From assembly GCA_017893485.1 (NCBI GenBank), contig JACEHZ010000366.1:586251-650250 (forward strand): a DNA stretch of 64,000 nt. Reading direction: 5' to 3'. The DNA comes from Hemerocallis citrina (lineage: Eukaryota; Streptophyta; Magnoliopsida; Asparagales; Asphodelaceae). Positions 20,905-31,105 of this stretch are shown here, piece by piece (the stretch's first letter is position 1; each line of letters begins with the position of its first letter). Both the position numbers and the translations under genes were made by a program. The notes below the pieces were generated by a model. That model saw only the letters and a program-made list of their open reading frames with translations. It was not told the DNA's origin and searched no databases.

Positions 20905-22000
20905 CAGTCCCTCGGTTCCGGACTAGGGTCATCACCTCTTCTACCATGATCTTTCCCGACCCTGACACCCACGATGGGGCCCTCAGAATCGGGTGAAGAT
21001 CTTGGTGGAAGAACGACCACCCGTCCTACCTAAGCAAAGTCGTCCCTCGGCTCCGGACTAGGGTCATCACCTCTTCTACGATGACCTTCCCCGACCCTGA
21101 CACCCACGATGGGGCCCTCAGAATCGGGAGAAGATCATTGTAGAAGAACGACCACCCGTCCTACCGAGACAGGTCATCCCTCGGCTCCGGGCCACCAGTC
21201 GTCCCGAAGCAAACCCTCCCCTCGGACCGGACTTGGGTCATCACTTCTCCTACCGTGACCTTCCGATTCTAACACCCACACCGAGGCCGTCAGAATCGGG
21301 AGAAGATCACGGTAGGGGAACGACCACCCGTCCAACCGAGGCTCGTCCCACAAATTCGGACTCCGGTCATCACCCCTTCTACCAGGATCACCCCCGATCT
21401 TGACACCCGAATCGGGCCGGTCAAAATCGGGTGATGATCATGGTGGAAGGGTGACCACCCGTCCTTCCGAACGAACTCACCCCTCGGGTTCGGACATGGA
21501 TCATCACCTCATCCACCATGATCTCCGCCGACCCTGACACCCACTGTGGGGCAACCAGAGTCGGCAGAAGATCTTGGTGGAAGAACGATAACCCGTTCTT
21601 CCGAAGTGACTCGCCCCTCGGGTTCGGACTACGGTCGTCACCACTTCTGCCTAATTCTCTCCCGCTCCTGACATCCCCATTCGAGCCGTGAGGAATGGGA
21701 GAAGAACCAGGCAACAGGGCGACCACCCGTCCTTCCGAAGTAACTCATCCCTCGGGCCCGGACCATGGTCGTCACCATAACTGCCTTATCCTCTCCCGCT
21801 CCTGACATCCCCTTTCGAGCCTTGAGGAACGGGAGAAGAACAAGGCAACAGAGCGACCACCCGTCCTTCCGAAGTAACTCATCCCTCGGGCCCGGGCTAT
21901 GGTCGTCACCACTACTGTCTCGTTCCCCCCCGCTCCTGACATCCACTTTGTGGCCGTCTGGAACGGGAGAAGAAAAAGGCAAAAGAGCAACAACCCCTTC
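20905..22000. repeat. ~120-145 bp tandem repeat, about eight diverged units
   Basis: Each unit carries 'tccggactagggtcatcacc' or a variant, then 'cctgacaccca', 'cagaatcgggagaagatc' and 'gaacgaccacccgtcc'. Units are recognisable near 20925, 21063, 21236, 21365, 21489, 21624, 21767 and 21902. Within each unit the halves 'accatgatct' and 'agatcttggt' are inverted, so single-stranded RNA could form a hairpin. Coding is unlikely; the minus-strand open frames follow the repeat. Confidence 0.88.
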
Positions 22001-22282
22001 GGACCTCGAGAGATAAGTTACCCAAGGCCAATACCCCCGAGGTTTGAAACTCTACATTTGTTGCGATTGAAATGACAAAGGGAGTGGAGTACTTATAAGC
22101 TCTCCACCAAGGTTTGGCCATTATGACCCTCGGAAGTTGAAACGCCACGCATTAATTGAAGGAGTTACCCTTAATGACCTGGGGAAAGTGGAACGCCGCG
22201 CAAACCCCGGGGCACCATTAATGTCCTTGGGAACAGAATCATCTCGAGACAGTTCGCACCACGTCGCCCGACTTGCCGAGAC

Positions 22283-23110
22283 CCCCTGTCTTCGGTCGGC
22301 GTCCGAGCAAGTGCCTTTCCGAGCCCGCAAACGGAGAAAACTCACTTTCTCCTCAACTTTCGTGCATGATCTCGATCAGACGGCTCAGATCTTGCCACCG
22401 ACGCTAAACGACAAGATAGCATTTTCTTGGGAACTGGGCCGCCTCGAGATTCGTGCCTACAATCAATGGCTCAGATCTTGCCACCTGCGCTAAACGACAA
22501 GATAGTGTTTTCTTGAGAAATGTGCCCGTCTCGAGATGCGCGTCGCCATCCGACGGCTCAGATTGCGCCACGTCGATCGGCCTACCGAGACCCCCTGTCT
22601 TCGGTCGGCGGCCGAACAAGTGCCTTTCCGAGCTCGCAAATGGGGAAAACTCACTTTCTCCTCAATAATCACACCTGATCTCGATCAGACGGCCCAGATC
22701 TCGCCGAGGACACTAAACAACAAGATAGTGTTTTCTTGAGGAATGTGCCCATCTCGAGATGCGCGTCGCCATCCGATGGCTCAGATTGCGCCACGTCGAT
22801 CGGCCTGCCGAGACCCCCTGTCTTCGGTCGGCGGTCGAACAAGTGCCTTTCCGAGCTCGCAAATGGGGAAAACTCACTTTCTCCTCAATAATCGCGCCTG
22901 ATCTCGATCAGACGGCCCAGATCTTGCCGAGGACACTAAACGACAAGATAGTGTTTTCTTGAGGAATGTACCCGTCTCGAGATGCACGTCACCATCATCT
23001 GACGGCTCAGATTGTGCCACGTCGCTCGGCCTGCCGAGACCCCCTATCTTCGGTCGGCGGCCGAGCAAGTGCCTTTCCAAGCTCGCAAATGGAGAAAAAA
23101 AGCTCCCGAG
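22283..23110 (+). repeat. ~223 bp tandem repeat, about four units
   Basis: Units open near 22283, 22585, 22808 and 23035 with 'gagaccccctgtcttcggtc'. They pass through 'gtgcctttccgagctcgcaa', 'gatctcgatcagacggccca' and 'gacaagatagtgttttcttg' and close with 'atggctcagattgcgccacg'. The two middle units differ by few bases and are exactly 223 apart. This is the same family as 15595-15845 and 20448-20640. Confidence 0.9.
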
Positions 23111-23586
23111 CGATAACAGCCAATGGATCTCTCAAAAATTCGAGCTCGTCCATGATCGACGGCTCAGATCGAGCCACGTCATAAATCAGTATTAAAAATC
23201 ATTTTTTATTTATCTAAATCGTTTTATTTATTTAAAAATTGCGAAAAAATTGCTAAAAATTCGGAAAAATTAACTAAAAATTCTAGAAAATAATTAAAAA
23301 TTCGGGGGTATATTTTTGAACCCCTGAACGGACAATTATCGCCTAGAATGCGCTGTTAAGGCCCCCGAACGATTAGTAAACACCTCGCAAAATTAAGTAA
23401 ATAATCCGAAAAAATAAATAAAAGTCGTCAAATACTCGATATGGCTAGGAAGCAGCACATGGCATCAAAAAAGTTACCTCACTACCCCCTTCGAGATCCT
23501 ACGTCCTCCATATGGACTCCGATACAGCTCCGCTAGCCATCAAAACAGTCAAACTACTCCTCAAAGGCTGATCACGCTCAGTCTTT

Positions 23587-23602
23587 AGGAGTGGGGGGCT
23601 CA
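23587..23602 (+). promoter_or_regulatory. Polypurine tract
   Basis: AGGAGTGGGGGGCTCA directly precedes the 3' LTR start at 23603, the expected position for plus-strand priming. A very similar tract precedes the second Tat LTR at 50345. Confidence 0.88.
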
Positions 23603-24194
23603 TGATATGGCTAAAAATGGGGTTAAATCGGAACCGTCCAGATTGGGCACGAATCTTGAAGCTTGGGGGTAAAAAGGTAATTTCACATACAAGCGGATCC
23701 AAAGCGGGTACTGGATCTCCTTCTCACAGATCCAATAACCCACGAATGGGTCCGCTCCAATTGGGCACGGGTCCCGACCCGAAACGAGCCCAGACCAGCA
23801 AGAGACAAATCAGGGCCACTGATTGGACCAAGTCAACAGGCCTGATTTGCTCTCACCGGGAATCAAGGGGTTAGTTTTCTAAATACACTGTGAGGATTTT
23901 TCTCCTAACAGTTACACAGGGAACCAGGCCTCTAATCACTCCCCTGGCGACTATAAATACCTCCCCTCTGCCACTGTGACCAGGTTAATCACTTTTTCAC
24001 CACTTTAAGCTCTTTCTTAATCTCTTCTGATTACTGACAAGAGCGTCGGAGGGTGCGTCGCCGGAATCAACCCCGGTGTCTCGCACTTCCTTGCAGGTTG
24101 CGCCAGGAGCAAGAAGGCTTGAGTCAACTGTTCAGGTTTTCCTCGAACTCACAAATTCTATCTGTTTACCCCCACACCGAAATTAGCGGTAACA
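23603..24194 (+). mobile_element. Tat-lineage 3' LTR (592 bp)
   Basis: Full-length partner of 8320-8911 with the same termini, TATA box (23952-23959) and length, and about ten substitutions. It is not followed by host DNA but by a second copy of the PBS and gag start, so it also acts as the 5' LTR of a truncated neighbour. Confidence 0.95.
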
Positions 24195-24321
24195 GATTGG
24201 CGCCGTCTGTGGGAACAACCACACGAACAGCCTCAGCCCCTTCTCTGTCGTCCTCTCCAACCATGCCTCCAAAGAAGGTCAGATCAAGAGGGTCAAACCG
24301 TGGGGCTAATCCCGCCGACCC
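24195..24321 (+). mobile_element. Second, truncated Tat 5' internal region (PBS and gag start)
   Basis: The 127 bases match 8912-9038, including the PBS (24198) and gag ATG with MPPKKVRSRGSNRGANPADP. Identity stops abruptly at 24321. This shows an LTR-internal-LTR-internal arrangement, most simply a tandem produced by LTR recombination and then broken. Confidence 0.92.
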
Positions 24322-24375
24322 ACGGTTTCCGATCAAGAAGGTCAGATCAAGAGGAACAACCACACGAACAACTGA
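24322..24375. other. Scrambled filler at a repair junction
   Basis: The sequence after the break is a patchwork copied from the preceding ~125 bases. 'cccacggttt' is an inverted copy of 'aaaccgtggg' at 24296-24305. 'aagaaggtcagatcaagagg' is a direct copy of 24272-24291. 'aacaaccacacgaaca' is a direct copy from about 24214. Copia leader sequence appears to follow. The pattern is that of templated filler in double-strand-break repair. Confidence 0.8.
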
Positions 24376-25028
24376 AAATATCGGCTGGTATAATTGGATT
24401 AATTTGTAAAATAAAAGACCCCCAATTAAAATACTAAGTTGTAATGGTAAATACATTAAGAACGTAGGTCAAGCCTTCCATCCTCGTAAGAAACATGGTA
24501 TGCCAGTAACTGTAATGGGTTTATTGCACACATGTAGGGGCTGCCATGAAAGCTGGTATGATATTTTCTTATTATAAAGTATATGTGATATACAAATGTA
24601 AAAACACTTAACCATTATCACTTTGTTGCTCACACGTAATGGTGGTTTATTTTTTTGTGGAATACGTGAAACGATGGGTTAACTTAACTAATATTTTATG
24701 GTTTGTTGTGCACTTGTAAAGGCTGTAGTAATCCTAGAGGCAAAAATTAAAGAAAGTTACATGAGATGTAATTGGTATGAGTTACCTACCTATGGACTCA
24801 TTAAGGTTGGTCGTGCACACTTGTGGCCTTAATAGGATAAGTGAGTTTCCATATTCTCACCAGAAACCATCAAATAAAGTTTCCCATTTTCCACTAAGAG
24901 GATTGTGGAACTCGATAAATTTAGTAGGAGGCATAAACTGATAATATAATAGGACCTCATATGTTTATGCATAATAATCATTGATAACTATTGATCTGTG
25001 CTTATTGTAGTTTATTTTAGATATATTA
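24376..25028 (+). mobile_element. Copia internal leader, right part
   Basis: No coding domain is seen. Two related segments contain 'gcacacatgtaggggctgcc' (24517) and 'gcacttgtaaaggctgta' (24711). The stretch lies between the repair junction and the degenerate copia gag, so it is assigned to the copia leader by position. Confidence 0.55.
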
Positions 25029-25880
25029 TGTCTACTTCGCTATCGCTATGCAGCATACTTCATGCCAACAAGCTAACCAGACCAAACTTGGTTGACTGCT
25101 TGAGGAACCTGAAAACTGTTCTCACTCAGGAGAAGATCTCCTACATAATTAACACTCCTTCCCCTCATGCACCAGTAGGACTGAAAGTGACAGGAGCAGA
25201 TTATCACTTATGAAAAGTGGAAAAGTTGATAGCATCCAGGCATAATGTATTATGCTGACCTCCATGAGCAATGAGTTGCAAAGGCAACATGAACATATGG
25301 ATGCTAAATCTATATTGCGTCACCTCAAGGAATTGTATGGTAAGCAGAGTAGGACTACTAGATATAAGATATCAAAGCAGCTTTTTCGCACGAGGATGAC
25401 TGAAGGCACATCTGTTCAATCCCATGTACTGAAATAATTAACCTCACTAAAGAACTGGGAATATTGAATGTGGCAATGGATGGAGAACTAAGTCTGGACT
25501 TAATACTCTAATCACTACCTGATTTATTTTCACGGTTTATCATCAACTTTCACATCAACAAATTAGATGTCCACCTCCCTGAGCTGCTGAACATGTTGAA
25601 AACAACTAAGGGCCACCTTAAGAAGGACAAGGGCTAAGTAATGGTTGTGTAATGAGCCTCTAAGAAGAATGAAAAAGGGGATGAAAAAGAAAAGTGGCAA
25701 GAAGCAGGAGAAGCAGGTTTCCGACAAAGGTGCGTATTTCCATTGTGAAAAGAATGACCAAAGGAAGAGGAACTACATGGTTTGCCTTACGAAGCTGAAG
25801 GAAAAGAAGGCTTTAAAAGCCTCTGTTTCGGGTGCATTCATCATTGAAATTAAATTGGCATTAACAAATTCTTCTTCTTA
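25029..25880 (+). pseudogene. gag: Copia Gag, degenerate
   Basis: The frame starts MSTSLSLCSILHANKL. Pieces recognisable as copia-type Gag are NLVDCLRNLKTVLTQEKISY, then (after a stop at 25212 and a frame change) SNELQRQHEHMDAKSILRHL and ELYGKQSRTTRYKISKQLF, then a Lys-rich segment with a decayed CCHC knuckle (YFHCEKNDQRKRNYMVCL, with two cysteines lost). At least three breaks make it non-functional. It belongs to the element whose LTRs lie at 6738-7448 and 48309-50063. Confidence 0.85.
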
Positions 25881-26522
25881 GGTATTAAATACAGGTTGTG
25901 GTTCTCATATTTACAATTCGTTGAAGGGACTGAGAAGAAGTAAGATTCTACAGAGAGGTGACTACGAGTTGAAGGTTGGAAATGGAGTAAGAGTTGCTGC
26001 CTTAGCTGTAGGTTCTTTTTGTATTTTTTAGTCTTGAAAAAATAGTTAGTATTACAGAATTGTTATTATATTCCAAGTTTAATAAGATTTATTATTTCTA
26101 TTCCTAAGTTGCTTGAACAAGAATTTGGGATTATATTTAAAAATAATGATTGTTTTATTTATCGTTCAAATGTGTTGTACGGTACTGGACGAATTGATAA
26201 TGGGTTAGCAATTCCGAATGTTGATGACAATGTTTTTCCTGTAGAACAGAAGTGTAAAAGAAAAAAAGATGAAATTAATCAAACTTATCTTTGGCATTTA
26301 AAACTTGGTCATATAAACGATAATAAGATTAATAAGTTGCATAAAGGTGACTATTTAAGTCCATACGATTTTGAATTATTGACAACTTGTGAATTATGTC
26401 TTAAAGGTAAGATGAATAAAAAACCATTTACTGTAACTGTGGTACATGCTACTGAATTATTCGAATTGATTCACACAGACGTATGTGGACCAAAGACAAT
26501 TCAAGCCAGAGGTGGATACTCC
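25881..26522 (+). pseudogene. pol: Copia protease, GAG-pre-integrase and integrase start, degenerate
   Basis: VLNTGCGSHIYNSLKGLRR is the protease motif with the catalytic Asp of DTG changed to Asn. After stops the frame resumes at 26109 with the GAG-pre-integrase/HHCC segment (TYLWHLKLGHINDNKINKLH, CELCLKGKMNKKPF) and the first integrase catalytic Asp (LIHTDVCGP). It is cut at GGYS (26522) by the TRIM. The continuation YFITLTNDF is found at 35430 on the other side, in the order expected for an uninterrupted integrase. Confidence 0.9.
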
Positions 26523-26567
26523 TGTAACACCCCGTAATTTTCAAAGAGTATAAAATATATATAAATA
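26523..26567 (+). mobile_element. TRIM-1 left LTR, first 45 bp
   Basis: It starts TGTAACACCCCGTAATTTTC, identical to the start of the right LTR at 35174, and is interrupted at 26567 by the Helitron. The LTR resumes at 34453. Flanking copia bases 'actcc' (26518-26522) resemble 'aatcc' (35425-35429), a degenerate 5 bp target duplication. Confidence 0.9.
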
Positions 26568-26718
26568 CTAGATTTGGCCGTGGGCACGTGCCTACGGCAC
26601 GTCTTCAGAATGATACAGCATATGAAAAGCCTTGTAAAAAGTAAATCAACAATTATGTAGTTCAAGTTTGAATAGTATGACAATAATTAGTTGTAATTAA
26701 AAGTCAATGTTTCCATAA

Positions 26719-26719
<1 letters not shown>

Positions 26720-26749
<30 letters not shown>
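26720..26749. repeat. (TA)n at MULE left edge
   Basis: About 14 TA units. With the TA tract at 34175-34233 this forms the insertion target of the MULE, so a target-site duplication cannot be read unambiguously. Confidence 0.85.
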
Positions 26750-26752
<3 letters not shown>

Positions 26753-27420
26753 ACCTTCCGTTGCTCACCATTCTGGTGAGCACTCTCGTGAGCACTCGCT
26801 CAGAACCGTTCGATTTCAGATCGCATCATCATGCTCATCTAAGGGTCATTACTCTCTCCGCTCAAACCAGTAATGAGAAGGACATTTTCGTCAATTACAT
26901 CCTCACGCTCTCCAGTTCTCCTCACTGTCAAAATCCCCAATCTTCCTCATCTTCCTCACGCTAAGCTTCCCCAAACCCTATCTTCCTCATCTTCCTCATG
27001 CTCAAGTACTCAACCCAAATCCAAATCCCCATGGCCTCGAACTCCCCAAGCCGAAGTTCGATTCTCCTCTTCCCCGTCCTCAAAACCGTTTGAGAACCCA
27101 TCTCATCGTACTCTTCCCCGTCCTCAAAACCGTTCGAGAAACCCTAGCTCCCAAAGCTTTGGAGAAAGTCCCTCTTCTCCAAACCGAAACCACTCCTTCA
27201 CTTCCTCATTCTCCCGCTCTCATATCTCCTTCTCCTCTTCAATTCGATCGCGAAACCATAGCTCCCAAAGCGAAACGGAAGTCCCTTTTCTCCAAATCAA
27301 AATTGCAGAAACCCTCTCTATTCCCCCAAATCGAGACCGTAGTCGAAATCCCCAAATCCTCTTTCATTGGACGCCCCTCTTCCTTACTCGAAATCTCCAA
27401 ATCCTCTTCACCTCAAAACC
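26750..27420 (+). repeat. MULE left terminal inverted repeat
   Basis: Inverted match to 33590-34171 with substitutions and small indels. The outer 180 bases are nearly identical. Open frames here are compositional (Ser/Pro-rich). Confidence 0.88.
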
Positions 27421-27659
27421 CTAGCTTCACCTCAGGTCGCCCCCGACGCTCCTCTTCGCAGTCGAAACCCCAGACGCAGCTTCCACCCCAAATAATTTAC
27501 TACCATGCCTATTTTAGATACCTCATTTTCAGTTGTGCAGTTTGTGCTTCTTTCTTGCAAAATGTTTATGCCAATCTTCCATCTACTTACAGAATGTGGA
27601 GTGTTTATTTCATAGAAAATTTAAACAGGATTGGTAGCAAATTATTTTTGAGTGTGCTG

Positions 27660-28067
27660 TAATTTCAAACAATTGATACATGATGTGTTGTACTTTTTAG
27701 AATAATTTTTTTGTTTTTAATCTTCTTTCTGTAATTTTACTCGCCTGTGTAATGTATTTTATAGTTTTCACTGAAGGATTTATCTTTGGTGGCTTTTGTT
27801 GAATCAGAATCTTTGATGTGGTCTAATTTCTGTTATGATCTTATGATGTGATGCAAGCTCTATAGATGAACATTCCAATGTATGAAAAGTTTTATGCTAA
27901 CTGTTCTATCCATTGTACTTCATTGAAAGTATTTTCAAGTATTGGTCAATTCAAATAGAGTCACCAAGTGCGAGATGATCCGAGCATGTTGGAAGGAAAC
28001 ACACTTTGACATAGAGCTCTACTTTGGACCTTGCATCGCTGTTCTTTTACCACAACAAATTGCTTTA
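27660..28067 (-). other. Probable captured 3' UTR of the CMP-KDO synthetase fragment
   Basis: AT-rich, non-coding, directly downstream (minus strand) of the KDSB stop codon. Treated as captured 3' UTR by position only. Confidence 0.4.
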
Positions 28068-28160
28068 TTATGAGATGTTTCTTTCACGCATCAATGTTTC
28101 TATTTTCTCAACATCTTCAGGAGTGTCTACACCATGGGCATCATGATCAACCTTGATTAC
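28068..28160 (-). pseudogene. KDSB: CMP-KDO synthetase last exon, captured
   Basis: Thirty codons plus stop (VIKVDHDAHGVDTPEDVEKI, then ETLMRERNIS) match the C-terminus of plant 3-deoxy-manno-octulosonate cytidylyltransferase, which activates KDO for the pectin rhamnogalacturonan II. The exon opens directly after an AG ('caatagtatag'), a natural splice acceptor, so intron, exon and stop were taken from genomic DNA rather than cDNA. The rest of the enzyme, including the nucleotide-binding N-terminus, is absent. The frame is intact. It lies in the MULE in the same orientation as the transposase, about 1.2 kb from the PDC fragment. Confidence 0.85.
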
Positions 28161-29347
28161 CTATACTATTGAAACAGGCAGAAAAATATATAAAATTGAT
28201 GTTAGAGAATGAGAAGAATACAAGGCCTACATTCTACATTCAGTAGCATAAAAAACCACATGTCGGATTTACTCTAGATACCCGAATGCTAACGGTCATA
28301 TTAAATCTTACAAACCTTCATGCACAATCTAAGCATTTACATGTGCAAATCATTTCAGTGGCAGCTATGCTTGAACCTAGAACAATCTCATGACCCATCA
28401 TTTGGTACCAGTTACGGTTTAAGTGTTAGAAGAAGCATTTGGGTTTAATTGCTTCTTCCGGCGATTTCAATATATGGCTTTAGTAAATTTTTATATTGTT
28501 TCAGTCTGATCCAACTGCAGGTGCTAATAGCTATTGGAAATCATTGTCTGGAATGTTACTGCTTCAATTTATTTTCTCCAAGGATGCAGAGATGCAGATT
28601 TGGCAGTTCAAGATTCTAAGTAGCCAGGGTTGCCAACCCCTTGATCTGGGCACCAGATTTCTGCAGTGTATTACTTTTAACTAGCCATATGGTAGTTTCC
28701 TGAACATTTTTACCTACTGGTCCAGTAACTCGGACCAATTAGACCCCTCCAAGGAGTCGAAGTGATCTACATAAATAAGTGATGAGAATTCGAGTCCAGA
28801 CTTTCACACTGTACTCTTGTGAATCACAAACAAGGTCACAAGGTTACATTTGATTGAAAAAGAAGAAGTAATTATTTGGTTTTTCTAGCAACTTTACAAC
28901 AAAACTGAAACTAACATGACCACGTAAAATCCAACTTATTGTGACCCATCAGTTTAGCAAATAATTTTGAGTAGTCACTGAAAGCATGCTACATTCCAGA
29001 AATACTTACAAAGTATGCTCCACTTCTGGACCTCATTCAAGTGTCTACAGATCAAGGGGTGTTATCAATGTAGTCTTGTATACATTTTTGTAAATGGAAC
29101 TGAAATGAAGCAAACAAAACCATGGAAGAATATTAATTCTTCGTGCTCATAGGATGTAAAAACAAATAAAAAGAACACCACCAAGACATTAAATGCTAAT
29201 TGAACACAACCAGCTCTTAATCGAACACAACCAACTCTTAAGTCCAGTACAGACTAGAAAAAAGAAAAAACAATCACAACAAACACAAGTGAACTCAACA
29301 ACGTAAGTAAGCAAAAGCAAACAACAGACACAGACACAAACATTAGC
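28161..29347. other. MULE interior, non-coding capture region
   Basis: The part next to the KDSB exon (28161-28490) is probably its captured intron. A short plus-strand frame at 28496-28684 has no recognisable relative. About 29230-29347 is probably the captured 3' UTR of PDC. The rest is unassigned. Confidence 0.4.
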
Positions 29348-29560
29348 TTATTGTGGATTAGGAGGCCTGCTGTTGGCAGCGGAAACCCTAGAACCCCATT
29401 CAAGCAACTCTTTGCTGGTATCATCCTTGTGAACGATGACCTCAATGAAGCACAAGCAATCAGCCTTGGGACCAGTCGCAGTAGTAATGGCCTCTACCAG
29501 ATCCTCCTCGCAGAACACTTTGGCAGTCCAGCATTTGCCCTCGCCGTTGTGGATTGCATC
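29348..29560 (-). pseudogene. PDC: Pyruvate decarboxylase C-terminal fragment, captured
   Basis: Seventy codons plus stop match the end of plant pyruvate decarboxylase, the cytosolic thiamine-diphosphate enzyme of ethanolic fermentation. They contain [40 protein letters not shown] and [17 protein letters not shown] followed by TAA at 29348. The frame is unbroken and the family's exact C-terminus is kept. The catalytic and ThDP-binding parts are missing; similarity ends at 29560, where 'catctaattt' replaces the expected upstream codons. It is embedded in the MULE on the same strand as the transposase, so it is a Pack-MULE-type capture rather than a gene. Confidence 0.92.
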
Positions 29561-31105
29561 AAATTAGATGGAGAAAAAAAATTGTTGAAGTAGTGCTGAC
29601 TCAAGTTACTTGTTTGATCTGGAGTTAGATTCATCACTTGTTGAAGTAGAGCTGTTAGGTGGTGCACAAGTGTTAACTTCAGGTAGTGGACAAGTCGATT
29701 GCAGCTGACTTCTGGAGCTACTACTGTTGCTTGGAGCTGCTGCCTGGAGCTGCTGCTTCATTCACCTCTTCTGTGTTGAAATAAGGAAAATAAAATCGCA
29801 TTAGGGGGTTTAGCACAAAAAGAATTAATTCAAAAAATTTAAAAAAGAAAAAATAGTAGGCTCAGAACTGTTGTTTCTAACTAGGGCTGCATTGACGTGC
29901 CATGCCAACTAGTTGAAATAAGTGGATAATAAAATCATTAGTTCAAATCCAACTGTGCGCAACGGAAGTGAAGAAGTGGGTGGGTTTAATCCTTAGGGTA
30001 GGGAAATGACAAAAAAAGTAACCCATTAGTAAGTCAGATGAGCGGAGATCTTACTCATATCGATTCAAATGAAATAACTCAGCAATTAACAGTGAGAATA
30101 ATACCCCAAAATGCATTCTCAGCAAAATAAACTCAGCAATTAACAATGAGAATAATACCCCAAAATGCATACTCAGCAAAATTAACTCAGCAATTAAGTC
30201 AGTGAGAATAAGCCCAAGTGTACTCTCAGTGAACCAACAAAGTAACTGACCAGAGTTACTAAGCAAAATAAGTGGTTTTTCAAATCCCAAACCAACTAGT
30301 TGAAATAAGTGGGAATTGAAGAAGTGGTTGGGTTTAATCCTCAGGGTAGGGAAATGACAAAAATGTCCTTCTCATTACTGGTTTGAGCGGAGAGAGTAAT
30401 CACCATTAGATTAGCATGATGATGCAATCTGAAATCGAACAGTTATGAGCTAGTGCTCACCAGAACAGTGAGCAACAGGAGGTTTCTCAAACCAGTAATG
30501 AAAAAAAATCATCAATTAACAGTGAGAATAATACCCCAAAATGCATACTCAGCAAGCTGGGCACAACAATTAACAGCGAGAATAATACCCCAAAAGCAAT
30601 TAAGTCACTGACCAAAGTTACTGACCAAAGTGAACCAACAAAGTTTCAGATCAAACATCAAACAACAACCTCAAGAATTTTCAGATTAGCAGTTTCATTC
30701 ATCACTGCCTACCACCAAAACAAAAGAAAGATAGAAAGACCAATACCCCAAAATGCATAAATCAGAAACGAATACTTCCCTAATCAATTTGTTGGTGTCC
30801 ATCTTGTTAGAGTATCATCAATATTTTTGTTGGTATGCAAAACATTACCTGCCAATTTGAGTAAAAACAAATTGAGTAAAAACTAATTGAATCACCAAAC
30901 TAATTGAGTAAAAACATATAACAAATAACAATACAGAGTAAATTACCTCAATTCGTATAATCGGCAGTGTCATCAGAGCTTTCTCCAGTAGAGGAATCCA
31001 CCTTTTGGGCATTGAGGGCGCTAAACAAATAAACAATAAAGATGAAATTAGTGAAGGGCAATTAAAAATTTTTTTTAAAACTTAGATGAAAGTTAACAGA
31101 CTTAG
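29561..31105. other. MULE interior with short repeats
   Basis: No gene is recognised. Three ~57 bp units 'cagcaattaacagtgagaat' + 'accccaaaatgcat' occur at about 30075-30215 and again near 30518-30600. A larger block ('ccaactagttgaaataagtg' ... 'gggtagggaaatgac') is duplicated at about 29905-30020 and 30295-30360. Confidence 0.6.
30353..30486 (-). repeat. Internal third copy of the MULE terminal repeat
   Basis: 'aaaatgtccttctcattact' through 'ggtttgagcggagagagtaa' to 'gtgagcaacaggaggtttc' matches 34045-34171 in the same orientation with about ten differences. Together with the left TIR it bounds a 3.7 kb segment (26750-30486) that contains both captured gene ends. Confidence 0.88.

Noticed and set aside
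26873..27662. Two overlapping 183-190 residue proteins
   Set aside because: They lie in the MULE inverted repeat, are Ser/Pro-rich, and have inverted counterparts at the other end.
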